From Umbilicaria muhlenbergii (taxonomy: Eukaryota > Ascomycota > Lecanoromycetes > Umbilicariales > Umbilicariaceae), in assembly GCA_000611775.1 (NCBI GenBank), contig KK106982.1, positions 3,391,404 through 3,455,403 on the forward strand: a stretch of 64,000 nucleotides of DNA, in the 5' to 3' direction. The translations under genes and the position numbers were made by a program. Shown in pieces: positions 27,237-38,689 of this stretch. Below the pieces are notes generated by a model that made no database searches, was not told the DNA's origin, and was given only the letters and a program-made list of their open reading frames with translations. Within the stretch, counting starts at the first letter, position 1. Each line of letters opens with the position of its first letter.

Positions 27237-27464
27237 TGTAAGATTATAACATCCCTTACTAGAAAGAGAAGTATAATTGAGGTATGTGACAGAATGAGAT
27301 ATAAATATATATAAGTTATATAGTTTTAACTATATAGAATTAATAACTAAGGAATGAAAATGAGATTAAGCAGTGCAGAGTTTTCATGTGACTCATTAAT
27401 GCTGTTAAATTACTTATAAAGCACACATCCTATGTGAGTCTTGAATTATCATTAACTCATGACA
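27237..27464 (-). repeat. 5' LTR of A2
   Basis: 228 bp, followed by the target duplication GAAAC and then the resumed RT frame of element C. Confidence 0.9.
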
Positions 27465-28089
27465 GAAACTCTGACTCAGATTTTAAAAATAAAATACTTC
27501 ATCAAGATTAATATACAACAGGCATTTCATTATATATAAATAAATCTTGAATCTGAAGACCTGATAATTTCTTAAACAAGGCATGATTTTTACAAATATA
27601 AGATCTTGCCTTTCAAACTCATTAATAAATCAGTCATCTTTTAGCACTTTATTAATGACATATTATTTAATTTATTGAACACATATTATATAACATATTT
27701 AAATAATATCCTGATCTATTTAGAGTCTTTGTTTAAATATTAAACTCATATTTAAATCATTATAGAATGACTGAGAAAGGCAAATTTATAGACTGAAATC
27801 AAGAAGTGCAAATTTCACAAGACTAAAATTTAATATTTAAAATTAATCATAAAATATCATGACATTTAAGTGAACCTCAAAAAGATCACAATCATTAAGA
27901 CTTGAAAGATACTGATTAACTTAAAACAGCTGCAGGCATTCTTAAGTTTTTATAACTTTTATTAATGATTCATAGAGAAATATTTTAAAATCACAAAGTC
28001 TTTAAACAGACTGACAGACAAGGACATACTTTTTAATATGTAAATTAAACAATATTTTTAAGCCTTTAATGAACTGAAGAACTGATTAA

Positions 28090-28560
28090 TTAACATATTA
28101 ATATTACAACACTTTAACTGAATTTGAACATGTTATCTCAACTGTGATTCATCTGATTTAATATTCACAGGAGTACTCTCTCAGAAAGATGATTAAAAAT
28201 TAATGCATTCAGTGACATTTTTCTTTAAGAAACTCATATCAGCTGAATGCAATTATGAGATTTATGACAAAGAATTGTTGATCATCATTTAAAGTCTTGA
28301 GAAATGATGTGTTAAATTAGCAGGAACAGAGGACCTGATTTAAATTTTAATAAATCATAAAGTTCTGAAGTACTTTATAATAATCAAGAAACTGACTCAC
28401 AGACAAGTCAGATGAGTTGAATTTCTCTTATAATTCAACTTTGTGATTACCTACTGAACAGGCAAGGAAAATGAAAAGGTAAATGCACTCATTAAATATT
28501 TAAATGATCAACTAAAGAAGAATGAAGATGATGAGTGATTATAATATTAATCTTAAATCA
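28090..28560 (+). pseudogene. RNase H fragment of element C
   Basis: Blocks such as DSSD, FTGVLSQK, CNYEIYDKELL and a VNALIKYL tail fit Ty3-type RNase H. Internal TGA and TAA codons are present. It continues the RT frame from 27,470. Confidence 0.65.
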
Positions 28561-28624
28561 TGCTATCAAGTCACTACTTAAACTCATGCATCATTATTAA
28601 ACAAAAGGAAAAAGCTCCTCATCT

Positions 28625-28715
28625 TTTAAAATTAATTCTGAATGAATCAGCCCTAAATGAATTAGCTTTAAATGAATCAGTCTTAAATGAATCAGCTGAA
28701 CAGGCTCTGAATGAA
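28625..28715 (+). repeat. Short tandem repeat encoding LNES-type units
   Basis: Five to six 12-15 bp units reading CTGAATGAATCAGCC or close variants, giving a Leu-Asn-Glu-Ser repeat in the surviving frame after the element C RNase H. Confidence 0.6.
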
Positions 28716-28989
28716 ACTTTAAACAAGTTGATTACTTGTTATGTGAAAGCAGATAATTTCTGTCAAGAAATTTTAAACTTATTATGAACTGAGGCAAGAC
28801 ATTCAACAAAGATCTTTCTCAGTGACTGCACTGAGAACACAGGCTGACTGCTTTATTAAGAACATGTATAAGTCTCAGGCATTAATAATGATCTGAATTA
28901 AAACAAATTATAATGATGATTAATTTCAGAAGCTCATGAACAGCTGACAATAAAACATATTAAATACTGAAAGACTCTGAAACTGCTTC

Positions 28990-30107
28990 ATTCACAATTT
29001 GGCAGCCCGCTCAAAAATAAGGTTTTAGTTAATAGTACTTTATGCGCTCAGAGCACTCTCTGAGCAGTAAATAAGCTCATACAAATCTTACACTTTAAAT
29101 AACTATTATACCTTCATGAATAATAAGAAACTTTTTATTGAAAAGTTTTAAATCTCTTTATTTTGTACACTTTACAAACTAAAGATTTCTTCATAAGTTT
29201 TAATTTGCAATAGTTATGAATTAAAAAACTTTGAACTAATTATAAATATATTAGCATATTAAATAACTATTGCGCTTTTATACTTATAATATAACTTTCA
29301 GTTTATAAGTTGTAGAGAAGAAGCTATTAAACAGTTCTATAACTTAAAGTTTTTTTATAACTGTTGTTGTTAAAAAGTTACATTGATTTCAAACTTTCAG
29401 TAATGAAAATCACAATATTAATAAACAGACTTTTAATGACTTTTTGAATAACTCAACAACAACAACACATAAAAAAAAACTTTGTATAAGAAAACTCTTA
29501 AACAGCTTATTCTCTACAACTTATAAACTGAAAGTTATATCATAAGTATAAAAGCGCAATAGTTATTCAAAGTATATGACTTTTTTTGAAAGATTTTTCG
29601 CTATTAAAAACTTGAATTAAATATAACTTAACAACAACAGCAGTTATGAAGAAACTTTTAATTTAACATTAATAAAGAATACTATTTTTTATAATTTATG
29701 CATTGAAAGTTTCATCATATCTGTTGAGGTGCAAAAGTTAATAAAGTGTGTAGTTTTTTAAGTGATGAAAATCTTGAAGTTCTTTAAATATTCAGAACTC
29801 AACACTTATACAGTGCTTTCAGACTCAACAAATCATGATTTTTTATCGCAGAAAAGTGAATTTTAGCAAAAGTTTACTTATTATAAATTTTACTGTTATT
29901 ATAACACTGTGTGTGTACTTCTTTAAACAATTGTTTTAATAATTGTTTTTTTATCACAAAATTTTGATGTTCTGCTCAAGATTTAAGGTTGAGCTCAAAG
30001 TGCTCAAAGGGTGCTAAGAGCGGCTGTTAGCTGAAACATGAGATCAGAAGCTCAGAGCGCTCAAAGTGCTAAAAACTAACTCAAAGCTAACTTGCTAAAT
30101 TGCTGAT
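28990..30107 (-). mobile_element. TIR element T, copy 2
   Basis: 1,118 bp, inverted relative to T1 and T3. The left edge is CACAATTTGGCAGCCCGCTC and the right edge is TTGCTAAATTGCTGAT. The left flank is element C RNase H; the right flank is element A gag (+), so the two sides do not come from one target. The core has the same orientation as T3 (after reversal) and contains ~90-bp internal palindrome arms. Confidence 0.8.
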
Positions 30108-30271
30108 GAAACCTCATGAGTGAAGGATCCTCAGATGATATGATGTGCAACATTAATGATGAGATCATACAAGTGAGATGACAGTGAGATGAACTTTTTA
30201 AGCAACAAGAGCTGCAGCAGCTTTGAATGAAAGTTTTAACATTAAAAATCAACCTACTCAAAGATCCTGCT
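30108..30271 (+). mobile_element. Element A3 gag fragment
   Basis: This is the complement of bases about 980-1,160 of A1, so it is gag in plus orientation. It is truncated by T2 on the left and by LINE L1 on the right. The plus-strand protease-RT piece at 41,639-42,685 may be the rest of the same copy, split by the LINE cluster. Confidence 0.7.
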
Positions 30272-31654
30272 GACTACGGGTCAGAAATTTGGTGGAAAAA
30301 CCAGAAAAGCTACTTAAAGCAATTAGAAAAATTGCAAAACTCAGCATTATGCAAGATTTTAAGAGCTTTTAGAACTTCCCCGGGGGCTGCAATGAAAATT
30401 GAAGCAAATATTCAGTCAGTACAAGTCAAATTAGACAAAAAATGCAGGAAATATGCATTAAGGATTATAACCTTATCAGAAAATCATTGTATCAGGCAAA
30501 AAATACTCACTTTATACTCCTCAGAGTCACAAATAAGTCAAGACATACTTATAAACTTTAAATTTTTAGACTGAAATCAAAATACACCAGGGAAAAAACA
30601 CCCTACACAATTAATTAAAATACTAAACAGTATATCTACATTAATATCATCAAGACAAGTGAAAAAGCCTATTACAGCTTAAAAACCATGACTACAAAGT
30701 AATACACAGATTGCAGATATTCAAGTTTCAGCAGAAACAAAAGAAATCACAATTAAAAAACACTTTACTCAAGTAAAGCATTTGATTGCATGCAAAACAT
30801 CAGTCTTTTACACTGATGAGTCAAAAATCAGTGTAAAGACAACACAAAGTACAAAAGACCACATAAGAGCTGAAATTTACTGTATAAAAGATAATTATAC
30901 AAGTACAAAAAGCTACTTTCTAGGTCAGTACACTGAAGTACTAGATGCAAAGCTTAGGCTGTCATTTGGGTCGGGTCAGGCCAGGTCCATGGTCAAAGAC
31001 CTGACCCACGGGTCCGGCCCCTCCAAGGACCCGGTATCCAGTGGCCAACCAGGTCGACCCTGAGGTACCCACATAGACACTGAACTAACTCAATCAGGTT
31101 AACTCCCGCGCGCTAAACTTTAATTTTTGAGCCGCGAACTTCAAAAAATAGATAAGGCCGCAAGGTAATGCCCTTATTAAATATAACAATAAAACTTGAT
31201 TTCTTTGCAACTCTATTGAATTGTAGAGCTTAATGCGCCCGTCAATTTGATGCAAAAATCATCAAAAACGGATCGCGGCGCATTGTGTTGTGTGGGTTTG
31301 AAGGTCAGGGTGGCGAACATCGTCAATCAATCAACTTGACGAAAGTGTCAACTTTTAAACTCACATAACTTAATGCGCAGCGATCTGTTCTTGATGATTT
31401 TTGCATAGAATTGACGGGCGCGTTGAGTTCTATAATATATTAAATTATGGAAGGGTTTAGCCCTAATTATTGCGGCTCTCAGTGTCCTAATTACCCTCAG
31501 TGTCTGCATTAATTACCCGCCCCGACCTGACACGCCAAGGTGGGTTCAAAATCACTGAGACACTGCCACCTGACCCGGCCCGACCTGGCCCGACTCAGTG
31601 TCGCCCCGACCCGCGGTGACAGCCTAGCAAAGCTTTATGCTATAATGCAGGTTA
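30272..31654 (+). mobile_element. LINE copy L1, 3' fragment, split by H1
   Basis: A 5'-truncated LINE beginning at the block GACTACGGGTCAGAAATTTG, also seen in L4 at 41,107. It carries the end of ORF2: RT tail, then RNase H with VFYTDES and QYTEVLDA blocks (30,782-30,950). H1 interrupts it at 30,955. It keeps TGG codons where L4 has TGA, so it is less decayed. It abuts the 3' tail of L2 head-on near 31,654. Confidence 0.75.
30955..31626 (-). mobile_element. hAT-like miniature element H1
   Basis: 672 bp with 10-bp inverted ends TAGGCTGTCA/TGACAGCCTA and a perfect 8-bp duplication GCAAAGCT (30947-30954 and 31627-31634). The intact target is seen in L2 at about 32,615-32,640. An 8-bp duplication with short inverted ends is characteristic of the hAT superfamily. 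No transposase is encoded, so it is non-autonomous. It is CpG-rich, with repeated CGGGTC words near both ends and a large internal palindrome (about 31,225-31,435). Confidence 0.88.
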
Positions 31655-32579
31655 CTTTTTTTATTTTTTATTTTTTTTTATTTCTTCATTAAGTGTATGC
31701 AGTCTAAGACTATGACACTGTGTAGTTTACATGTGTGAGGTATTTATTACCTCAAGTCAGCTTGTTTTGTCAATTTCTTTTGTGACTGTTATTGATGTCA
31801 GAATTGCACATTTTTAGATATTTCTTTCAAAATCTCCTCACTCTACTCTCTGATTTTTATCCTCAACCCCCCCTAAAAGCCACTTCCGTGTAGCTATTTT
31901 TGTGTGTTTTAAAAATACTAAAGTATTTTTAATCCCTTCCTTTGTACAAAGTAGTGATTATAATGTTAATTGTGTAAATCCTGCTTTTTACATTTCCTTT
32001 TTCAGCTCCTGCTGCTCTTGTCTATACTGTCTGCAATTTAACAGTAAATGCTCTGATGACTGTTTTACCTTACACTGAAAACATTGATTGTTTTCATATG
32101 TAGGTAATCTGCAAAGATATGATTTAAAATAGCTGTGTTCTAGTTTTAATTGTGTAAATGTTGTAAAGGTTAACCTTTCACATTTGTATAATTCTTTTAA
32201 CTTTATAAATAGATCAGGACTTGTAGAATATGTCTTGTATTGTTGACCTTGATTTGCATTTTGCTATTTTATTAATCATTCCTCTTTGGCAATTTCCTCA
32301 ATATCTTTTTTGATATAAGATAAAGAAGTATGCCTTGAGTTTGCATTAATAACTGCATTTTCTGAGTTTAAAGCTCCTTGTTTGACTGCTTTATCTGTTA
32401 ATTCATTTCCTGATATTTGACTGTGACTCAGAATTCAGTGTATATGAATTAACTTTTAACTTTGCTGTAATTTCTGCAGGTTTGACTGAATTTGTTGTAA
32501 AACTTTTGTATTTGCAGATTTTTGTAATTTTTGTATTGCAGTTTGACTATCTATAAATATTCAGATGTTTTTTTTTCAA

Positions 32580-35450
32580 AAAACTGTGTTTATATTGCTT
32601 GTTTTGTAGCCTGCATTATAACATAAAGCTCTGCATCTAGTACTTCTGTGTACTGACCTAGAAAGTAGCTTTTTGTACTTGTATAATTATCTTTTATATA
32701 GTAAATTTCAGCTCCTATGTGGTTTTTTGTACTTTGTGTTGTCTTTACACTGATTTTTGACTCATCAGTGTAAAAGACTGATGTTTTGCATGCAATCAAA
32801 TGCTTTACTTGAGTAAAGTGTTTTATGATTGTGATTTATTTTATTTCTGCTGAAACTTGAATATCTGCAATCTGTGTATTACTTTGTAGTCATGGTTTTT
32901 AAGCTGTAATAGGCTTTTACACTTGTCTTGATGATATTAATGTAGATATACTGTTTAGTATTTTAATTAATTATGTAGAATGTTTTTTCCCTGATGTATT
33001 TTGATTTCAGTTTAAAAATTTAAAGTTTATAAGTATGTCTTGACTTATTTGTGACTATGAAAAATATAAAATGAGTATTCTCTGCCTGATAAAATGATTT
33101 TCTGATAAAATTATAATTCTTAATGCATATTTACTGCATTTTTTGTATAATCTGACTTGTATCAGCTGAATATTTGCTTCAATTTTCATTGCAGCCCTCA
33201 GGGAAGTTCTAAAAGCTTTTAAGATCTTGCATAATGCTGAGTTTTGCAATTTTTCTAATTGCTTTAAGTAGTCTTTCTGGTTTTTTCATAAACTGTACTG
33301 TGTTTGTTTCTGCTCATAAGAAGGCTGTTTCAGCTGCAGATTATAATTTTAAGCAATTTTCTGCAGCTGATTTTCTAGTAATATATAGTGTCACATTATC
33401 TATATAGCTAGGTTTTTCCATATCTGTGAATTTAGCCTTGATTTTTGGGAATAAATGTCTTATATATATCAAAAACAGTATTGAGGATATTGATGATCCT
33501 TGTGAAATTCCTGTCTTGATATTTTGCATTTCTTATCTTTCATCATTAAAGGTTAATCCTGATTTTCTATTTTCTAGAAAGGATTTTGTTCATGATTGTA
33601 TTTGTACTGATAACTTCAATTTCTTCATAATTGAGAGTAATTGCAGTAGTGATACATGATCAAAAGCTCCCTTGACATTTAGTAACAGGCATGATAAAAC
33701 ATTTTCTTTGTTTTGAGCTGATTCTATATCATGTGTTAAGGTTAATATTGCATTAATTGCTGATCTTTGTTTTCTTCCTTCAGTTTAATCTTGATCTAAT
33801 AAGTCTGTGACTTGACTTAAATATGATAATCTAGTTGTCATGATTTTCTCTGCCACTTTGCTTAAACAGTTTAATAACATAATTATTCTGTAAGCTTTTG
33901 ATTTTGAATAATCTGGCTTTCTTAGCTTTTTTAGAATAACACTCATGCCTTGACATCAACATTTCAGGTGAAAGCCTGCTTGAATTAATTGTTTATAAAT
34001 TTTAAACATTAATTCTGATATTGTCTGATATGCTTTTTGAATAATAGCAAAGGAAATATCATCTGATTCAGGTGTTTTCTTTGCAGAGGATGTAAATATA
34101 ACTTGTTTAACTTCATTTTCTGTTAAGTCTGATCAATTTACATGTATTGTGTCTTGATTATCCTCAATTTCAGCCGTAGAAGGTTCTGGATACATTGCTG
34201 TAATGAATGCTTGACATTTGTCTTGAAAATCCTGATATAATCTATCATTTTGATCTTGTATTGATGGTATTTTCTTCATAAGTCATGGCTTTATGTATTT
34301 ATATGCTTGAAATACATCTTTTCCACTTGCTTCTGTAAGAAATGTTGTACAGGATTTTTGTTTTGCATTTTTAATAACTTGAAAGTACTCAGATCTGCTT
34401 GTTGTGAATTTAATTCACTGTCTTTCAGATTAATCATGCTTGTTGTAGTGTCTTCTTGCTGTTGACATTTCTTTTCTAAGCCTGATGAGGTTTTCCGTTC
34501 ATCATACTTTAGATTTGTTGCATGATTTCTGTCTAGGAATATTGTCTTTCACAGTTTATGCAATTAAGTCTCTTAAGTTTTCAGTCATTTGTTCTAATGA
34601 TTGATTTAAACTTATTGCTTTTGCATTTTGCTGTAATTCCTTTGTAAAGTTCTCCCAATCCACTTTTTGTATATTGAACGGCGCGTTGAAAGAACTTTTC
34701 ATCAGTGTAAGGTTTTCAGTAATTATGAAAAACTGAATAACCTCATGATCTGAATCAGTATACACTTCTTCATTAACTTGCCAATCAATTATTTCTGGTA
34801 TTAATTGATTTATTACAAATGTTAAATCTAGAACTGATGAATATTGTTTGTTTACAATATGTCTGATAAATGTCATGACGTCTGATATATTGACTAAATT
34901 GCAGTGATTTGTTTGCAGTCATTGTAGTAAGCTTTCTGCATTTTTTGCCTCTGTGATTGTAGAATTTCATCATGCATGATGTGCATTAAAGTCTACACAA
35001 AATAATGTTATAGTTGTTGAAATTATTTGACTTAATGCTCTTTTCATTGTTCATGTATTTAATTCAGGCTGAAGAGACCTTTCATTATATACATTCAACA
35101 GTAGAATTTCTTCTAAACCTGATGCAGAAATAGACAGAGCTTGTAAATCTGCATCTTTTGATATATCTGATCTAGGCGTGCATTTTATTCCTTTGTTTGC
35201 TTTTGTAATAAATGTTAAAACTCGTGGTCTGAGTTCTGACGTTGAGATAATGCTAGTAAATGCTGAGTGTGAAATAATACTGTTATTTGACTCAATTCAT
35301 GATTCTTGAATTAACACAATATCTATTTTCCCCACTGCAGCTTTTAAACATGATTGCATAGCGTTTGTTGATCTATTGCAGTTATATTGAAAAATCTGTA
35401 TTTTAGATAATTCCTGCAGGTCTGTGTTTGAATGTTGTGTGTTTATATTA
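32580..35450 (-). pseudogene. LINE L2 ORF2 (endonuclease-RT-RNase H), disrupted
   Basis: Open pieces are at 34,556-34,876 (endonuclease C-terminus, SVLDLTF and DSDHEVIQF blocks), 33,341-33,529 (RT catalytic palm, PSYIDNVTLY), 33,055-33,249 and 32,590-32,799 (RNase H, VFYTDES and TEVLDAELY). The RT active site has Asn for the second Asp. Several stops and frame breaks. Confidence 0.78.
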
Positions 35451-35454
35451 CACA

Positions 35455-36580
35455 TTATTCATTCATGACTAAAGGGTCTCTGTCTGCTGAATAGAGTTCA
35501 ACTGCTCTGTAATATTCACAGTCTTTGCTATTCACCTGGTGATTTTCTTTGCAATTTGCACACTTTAATATTGTGTGACCGCATATTTCTTGTCCTTTTT
35601 TGCAAATAAAGCATGTGTGCTTCCTGGTATAATGATTTTCAGCACATATTTGGCATTTGGCTTCATGCGTGCACTTATGCTGTGTGTGGCCAAATCCTTG
35701 ACATTTGATGCATTGCTCATACAGTTTGCAGTCTGTGTATTCTGCGGTATGCAGTGAATTTTCAGCCATTATTAACTTAGTTCTCAAGGCTTTTTCAGCC
35801 TCTTGACTGCTTGCAAAGGCAATGACTGCAGATGAATGCTTTTTGAATTTTCTACTCTCTGTCATAGACATTCAGCTTGATTTGCACACCAATTTTAGAC
35901 CTTTATTGAAGATCTCAATCTCATTTTTTAGCAATTGCATTCCCTTCACATTGTCAAAAATCTCTGTGAATAATTCATGTAGAATTATCTTATATCATTT
36001 CTGGTCTTTTCAAACATGAACTAAGTTCAGGTTTAATTCTGGCTCTCAGATATTTCTATGTTGTAATAGCTCTTCTGCGCTGCTTTCTTCTACTGCAGTG
36101 AGGATTATGTTATTTTGTAACCTAGAAATAGTCACTGTTGCTACTAGCACCTTTGCAATTTTTGCATTTTTCAATGCATTGTTGATTTTATCTTGAACTT
36201 GCATTGAGTTGAAATTTGCCACTGCAATTGATGTTTTTAATGTCAGCAGTAGCCTGTGTTCCTGTTGTGTGATCTGCCTAGTTTCTTTGATTAATGCAGA
36301 TTTTTGCGCCTTTGTAACCACCTCTGTACATGGTTTACTGCTATTTTGGGCCAACATTTGCGCAAATGTTGATTTTGGGCTTTGGTGTTTTTGGGCGTTT
36401 TCAGCATTTTCAGTCATACTCACTGAAAAGTTACCTGATTGAGCTGAATTTTACACCATAGATTCAGGCCCTTGTTTTGCACTAGTACTGAAGGTTTCAG
36501 CCTTATCTGATGCAATTTGGCTGTTTTTCATTTCCGCGTGCGCAAATGCTGCATTTGCAACTTTTTGCATTTTCCTCATG
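35455..36580 (-). pseudogene. LINE L2 ORF1 (nucleic-acid-binding, CCHC knuckles)
   Basis: Two long open pieces. The N-terminal part is 36,046-36,423 and begins MSMTENAENAQKHQ. The C-terminal part, 35,455-35,871, carries a Cys/His array starting CIKCQGFGHTQHKC, followed by CQIC and CANCKENH groups, typical of Tad/I ORF1. The frame continues upstream of 36,423 through one TAA to about 36,580, so the true start is probably near there or further 5'. At least one stop and one frame break separate the parts. In an active element it would package LINE RNA. Confidence 0.75.
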
Positions 36581-36596
36581 TTTTCTGCAGCTGTCT

Positions 36597-36947
36597 TAGG
36601 CTGTCACCGCGGGTCAGGGCGACACTGAGTCGGGCCGGGTCAGGCCGGGTCAGGTGGCAGTGTCTCAGTGATTTTGAACCCACCTTGGCGTGTCAGGTCG
36701 GGGCGGGTATTGAAGGCAGACACTGAGGGTAACTAGGACACTGAGAGCCGCAATAATTAGGGCTAAACCCTTCCATAATTTAATATATTATAGAACTCAA
36801 CGCGCCCGTCAATTCTATGCAAAAATCATCAAAAACGGATCGCGGCGCATTGAGTTGTGTGGGTTTGAAGTTCAGGGTGGCGAACATCATCAATCAATCA
36901 ACTTCACGAAAGTGTCAACTTTCAAACTCGCATAACTTAATGCGCAG
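36597..36947 (+). mobile_element. hAT-like element H2, truncated, core inverted
   Basis: The left end TAGGCTGTCACCGCGGG matches H3. The copy stops at TGCGCAG (36,947), just inside the second palindrome arm, and the right terminus is missing. Between the arms the segment reads in the opposite orientation to H1 and H3 (GAAGTTCAGGGTGGCGAAC follows the first arm instead of GAAAGTTGACACTTTC). The right flank is LINE RT sequence (L3). Confidence 0.82.
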
Positions 36948-37760
36948 TAGTGTAATACTGTTTTCTGCAGGTTTTTTTGACTTTTCAAAGTGAATTAATT
37001 CAGATTTACTGTTATTAAACTGTACTGCATTTGTTTCTGCTCATAAGAAGGTTGTTTCAACTGCAGATTGTAATTTTAAACAATTTTCTGCAGCTGCTTT
37101 TTCAGTATTATATAGTGTCACATCATTTATATAGTTAGGTTTTTTCATATCTGAGAATTTGGCCTTGATTTTTGGGAATAAATGCCTTATATATATCAAA
37201 AACAGTATTGAGGATATTGATGATCCTTGTGAAATTCCTGTCTTGATATTTTGCATTTCTTGTCTTTCATCATCAAAGGCTAATCCTGATTTTCTATTTT
37301 CTAGAAAGGATTTTGTTCATGATTGTATTTGTACTGATAACTTCAATTTCTTCATAATTGAAAGTAATTGCAGTAATGATACATGATCAAAAGCTCCCTT
37401 GATGTTTAGTAATAAACATGATAGAATATTGCCTTTGTTTTGAGCTGATTTTATATCATGTATTAAGGTTAGTACTGCATCAATTGCTGATCTTTGTTTT
37501 CTTCCTTCAGTTTAATCTTGATCTAATAAGTCTGTGACTTGACTTAAATATGATAATCTAGTTGTCATGATTTTCTCTGTCACTTTGCTTAAACAGTTTA
37601 ATAATGTAATTATTCTGTAAGCTTTTGATTTTGAATAATCTGGCTTTCCCGGCTTTTTTAAAATAACACTCATACCTTAATGTCAATTTTCTGAGTGAAA
37701 GCCTGCTTGAATTAATTGTTCATAGATTGTAAACATTAATTCTGATAATGTATTGCCTGA
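36948..37760 (-). mobile_element. LINE copy L3, RT fragment
   Basis: It duplicates the RT section of L2 (about 33,290-34,040), with GISQGSSIS and YINDV in the active-site position. The left end abuts truncated H2 and the right end fades near 37,760. Nonfunctional. Confidence 0.75.
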
Positions 37761-38226
37761 CTGCTGTCAGTGTAGGTGTAGTGCACTGACTACTGTTTTC
37801 AGACTCCGTGTCTGATGTTATATTTATTATAACATTTTTTGGTGTTTTCCTGACATTCTGGTCCTGGTGGTATCCTGAATTTACCTCAAGTTTAATATCC
37901 CTTCCTTTATAAACTCAAGCACAATCAAGAGTCTAAAGGCCCTGTTTTCTATCCCTGATACTCAGAATAAGTAGCCCCTATGATCCTTAGGAATTTAAGC
38001 CTTATAAAAGCCTCTAAAATCACCTGTAGCCTAACTTAATCTGAGCTTATTCAAATAGAAAATGGTATAAACTTGCTGATCTTTACTCTTTATATATGAA
38101 ATGCTTGATGAGAGTTCTTTATATCTCTTGTACTTAAAATAATGCTTTCTCCTGCAGGCTTTTTTGCTAATCTGAGCTTTTTACAGTCCTTTATGTCAAA
38201 CTTAAAAAGAATAACCTTTAGTATTG
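37761..38226. other. Unassigned AT-moderate segment
   Basis: About 465 bp between L3 and repeat R2. It has less-decayed composition than the LTR elements (TGG and CCT words persist). It could be a solo LTR or unique spacer. No second copy was seen in the window. Confidence 0.3.
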
Positions 38227-38678
38227 TAAAGCATGAAGGAAAATATGAAAAAAGTGAAGTTTCATGATATTCTGCAAGGTGGTTGATTTAAGGTTTAGTG
38301 CTTACACCTCACCAAAATTCTCAAGAACCGTGATTTGACGTGTGTTGAACAATAACAAAGGCAGAAAGCAGTGAATAACAATGTGTTTTTGATGTTTTGT
38401 GATTTGTAAAAGCAGTGTAAGATAGATTTAAATCTAATTCTTACATGACAAATCAAGAAAAAAGGTGTTGTGGTTGTTGTGTTGTTGTTTTTGTGATTTT
38501 CACTCATTTTTGGTGTGAGGATTGTGACAACTTTGTGATATACTTGAATTCACCGTGCTTTCGCAACCACCGCTGGCTTTGAGAATTGAAAAAAAGGGTT
38601 TAAGTCTCTGAACTGAGTAGTTTATGAGGCCTATGACAATAATATATCATATGTGTGACTTGGTTGCTTTTTGGTTTC
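38227..38678. repeat. Repeat R2, copy 1
   Basis: About 452 bp repeated in the same orientation at 44768-45220. It contains facing ACACCTCACCAAAATTCTCAA and TTGGTGTGAGG / TTTGAGAAT words, suggesting a hairpin-forming miniature element. This copy is less decayed than copy 2 (TGGTTG against TGATTG, CGCAACC against CACAATC). No coding potential. Confidence 0.65.
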
Positions 38679-38689
38679 CTCACGCAAGA

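Larger units (their letters stand above)
15238..27464 (-). mobile_element. Complete chromodomain Ty3-type element A2, carrying B2
   Basis: Seen: 228-bp LTRs at 15238-15465 and 27237-27464, with a perfect 5-bp duplication GAAAC (15233-15237 and 27465-27469). On the minus strand an AAAGGGGAGGCAA polypurine tract directly abuts the 3' LTR. Inside, from right to left: shortened gag, protease, RT (YLND at about 25,610-25,640 instead of YLDD), RNase H, integrase, and a chromodomain (about 16,870-17,050). B2 is nested at 17,451-23,599, so A2 itself is about 6.07 kb. Family knowledge: chromodomain elements (chromoviruses) are typical of fungi. Inactive. Confidence 0.92.
5440..28989 (+). mobile_element. 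LTR retroelement C (oldest host element), in three pieces
   Basis: Pieces: 5440-7867, 15113-15237 and 27470-28989. Seen in order on the plus strand: gag with a CCHC knuckle near 6,618-6,665 (second Cys now Tyr, an internal TGA or TAA); a protease-like VKVLLD motif near 6,900; the N-terminal part of RT at 7,523-7,867; its continuation 'FIQKKD...LLPLIEET' just before 15,238; the rest of RT from 27,470, including an ILPF block and a YLNN motif where YxDD is expected; then RNase H (about 28,090-28,560). The reading frame joins cleanly across both insertions, which identifies C as the target of B1 and A2. The 3' end is lost at T2. Many stops; inactive. Confidence 0.75.
31655..36596 (-). mobile_element. 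Near full-length Tad/I-type LINE copy L2
   Basis: Minus strand, right to left: ORF1 (about 35,455-36,580), then ORF2 with apurinic-type endonuclease (end at 34,556-34,876 with the SDHE block), RT (GISQGSSIS at about 33,500; YIDN in place of YIDD) and RNase H (32,590-32,799), then a 3' end with a T-rich plus-strand run (A-rich tail) at 31,655-31,690. Gag-like ORF1 with CCHC knuckles plus endonuclease, RT and RNase H fits the Tad/I group of LINEs found in fungi. The 5' end is cut by H2. Frames are broken by a moderate number of stops. Confidence 0.82.

Noticed and set aside
33426-33659. Recurrent 75-77 codon frames at 33,426, 37,159 and 40,459
   Set aside because: They are antisense to the RT domain in LINE copies. 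They recur because the LINE recurs.
36517-36726. 69-codon plus-strand frame spanning the LINE/H2 join
   Set aside because: It crosses an element boundary, so it is a chance fusion.
38295-38507. 70-codon frames in both R2 copies (38,295 and 44,837)
   Set aside because: Both are present, but low-complexity Asn/Thr runs and lack of frame conservation at decayed sites argue against coding.
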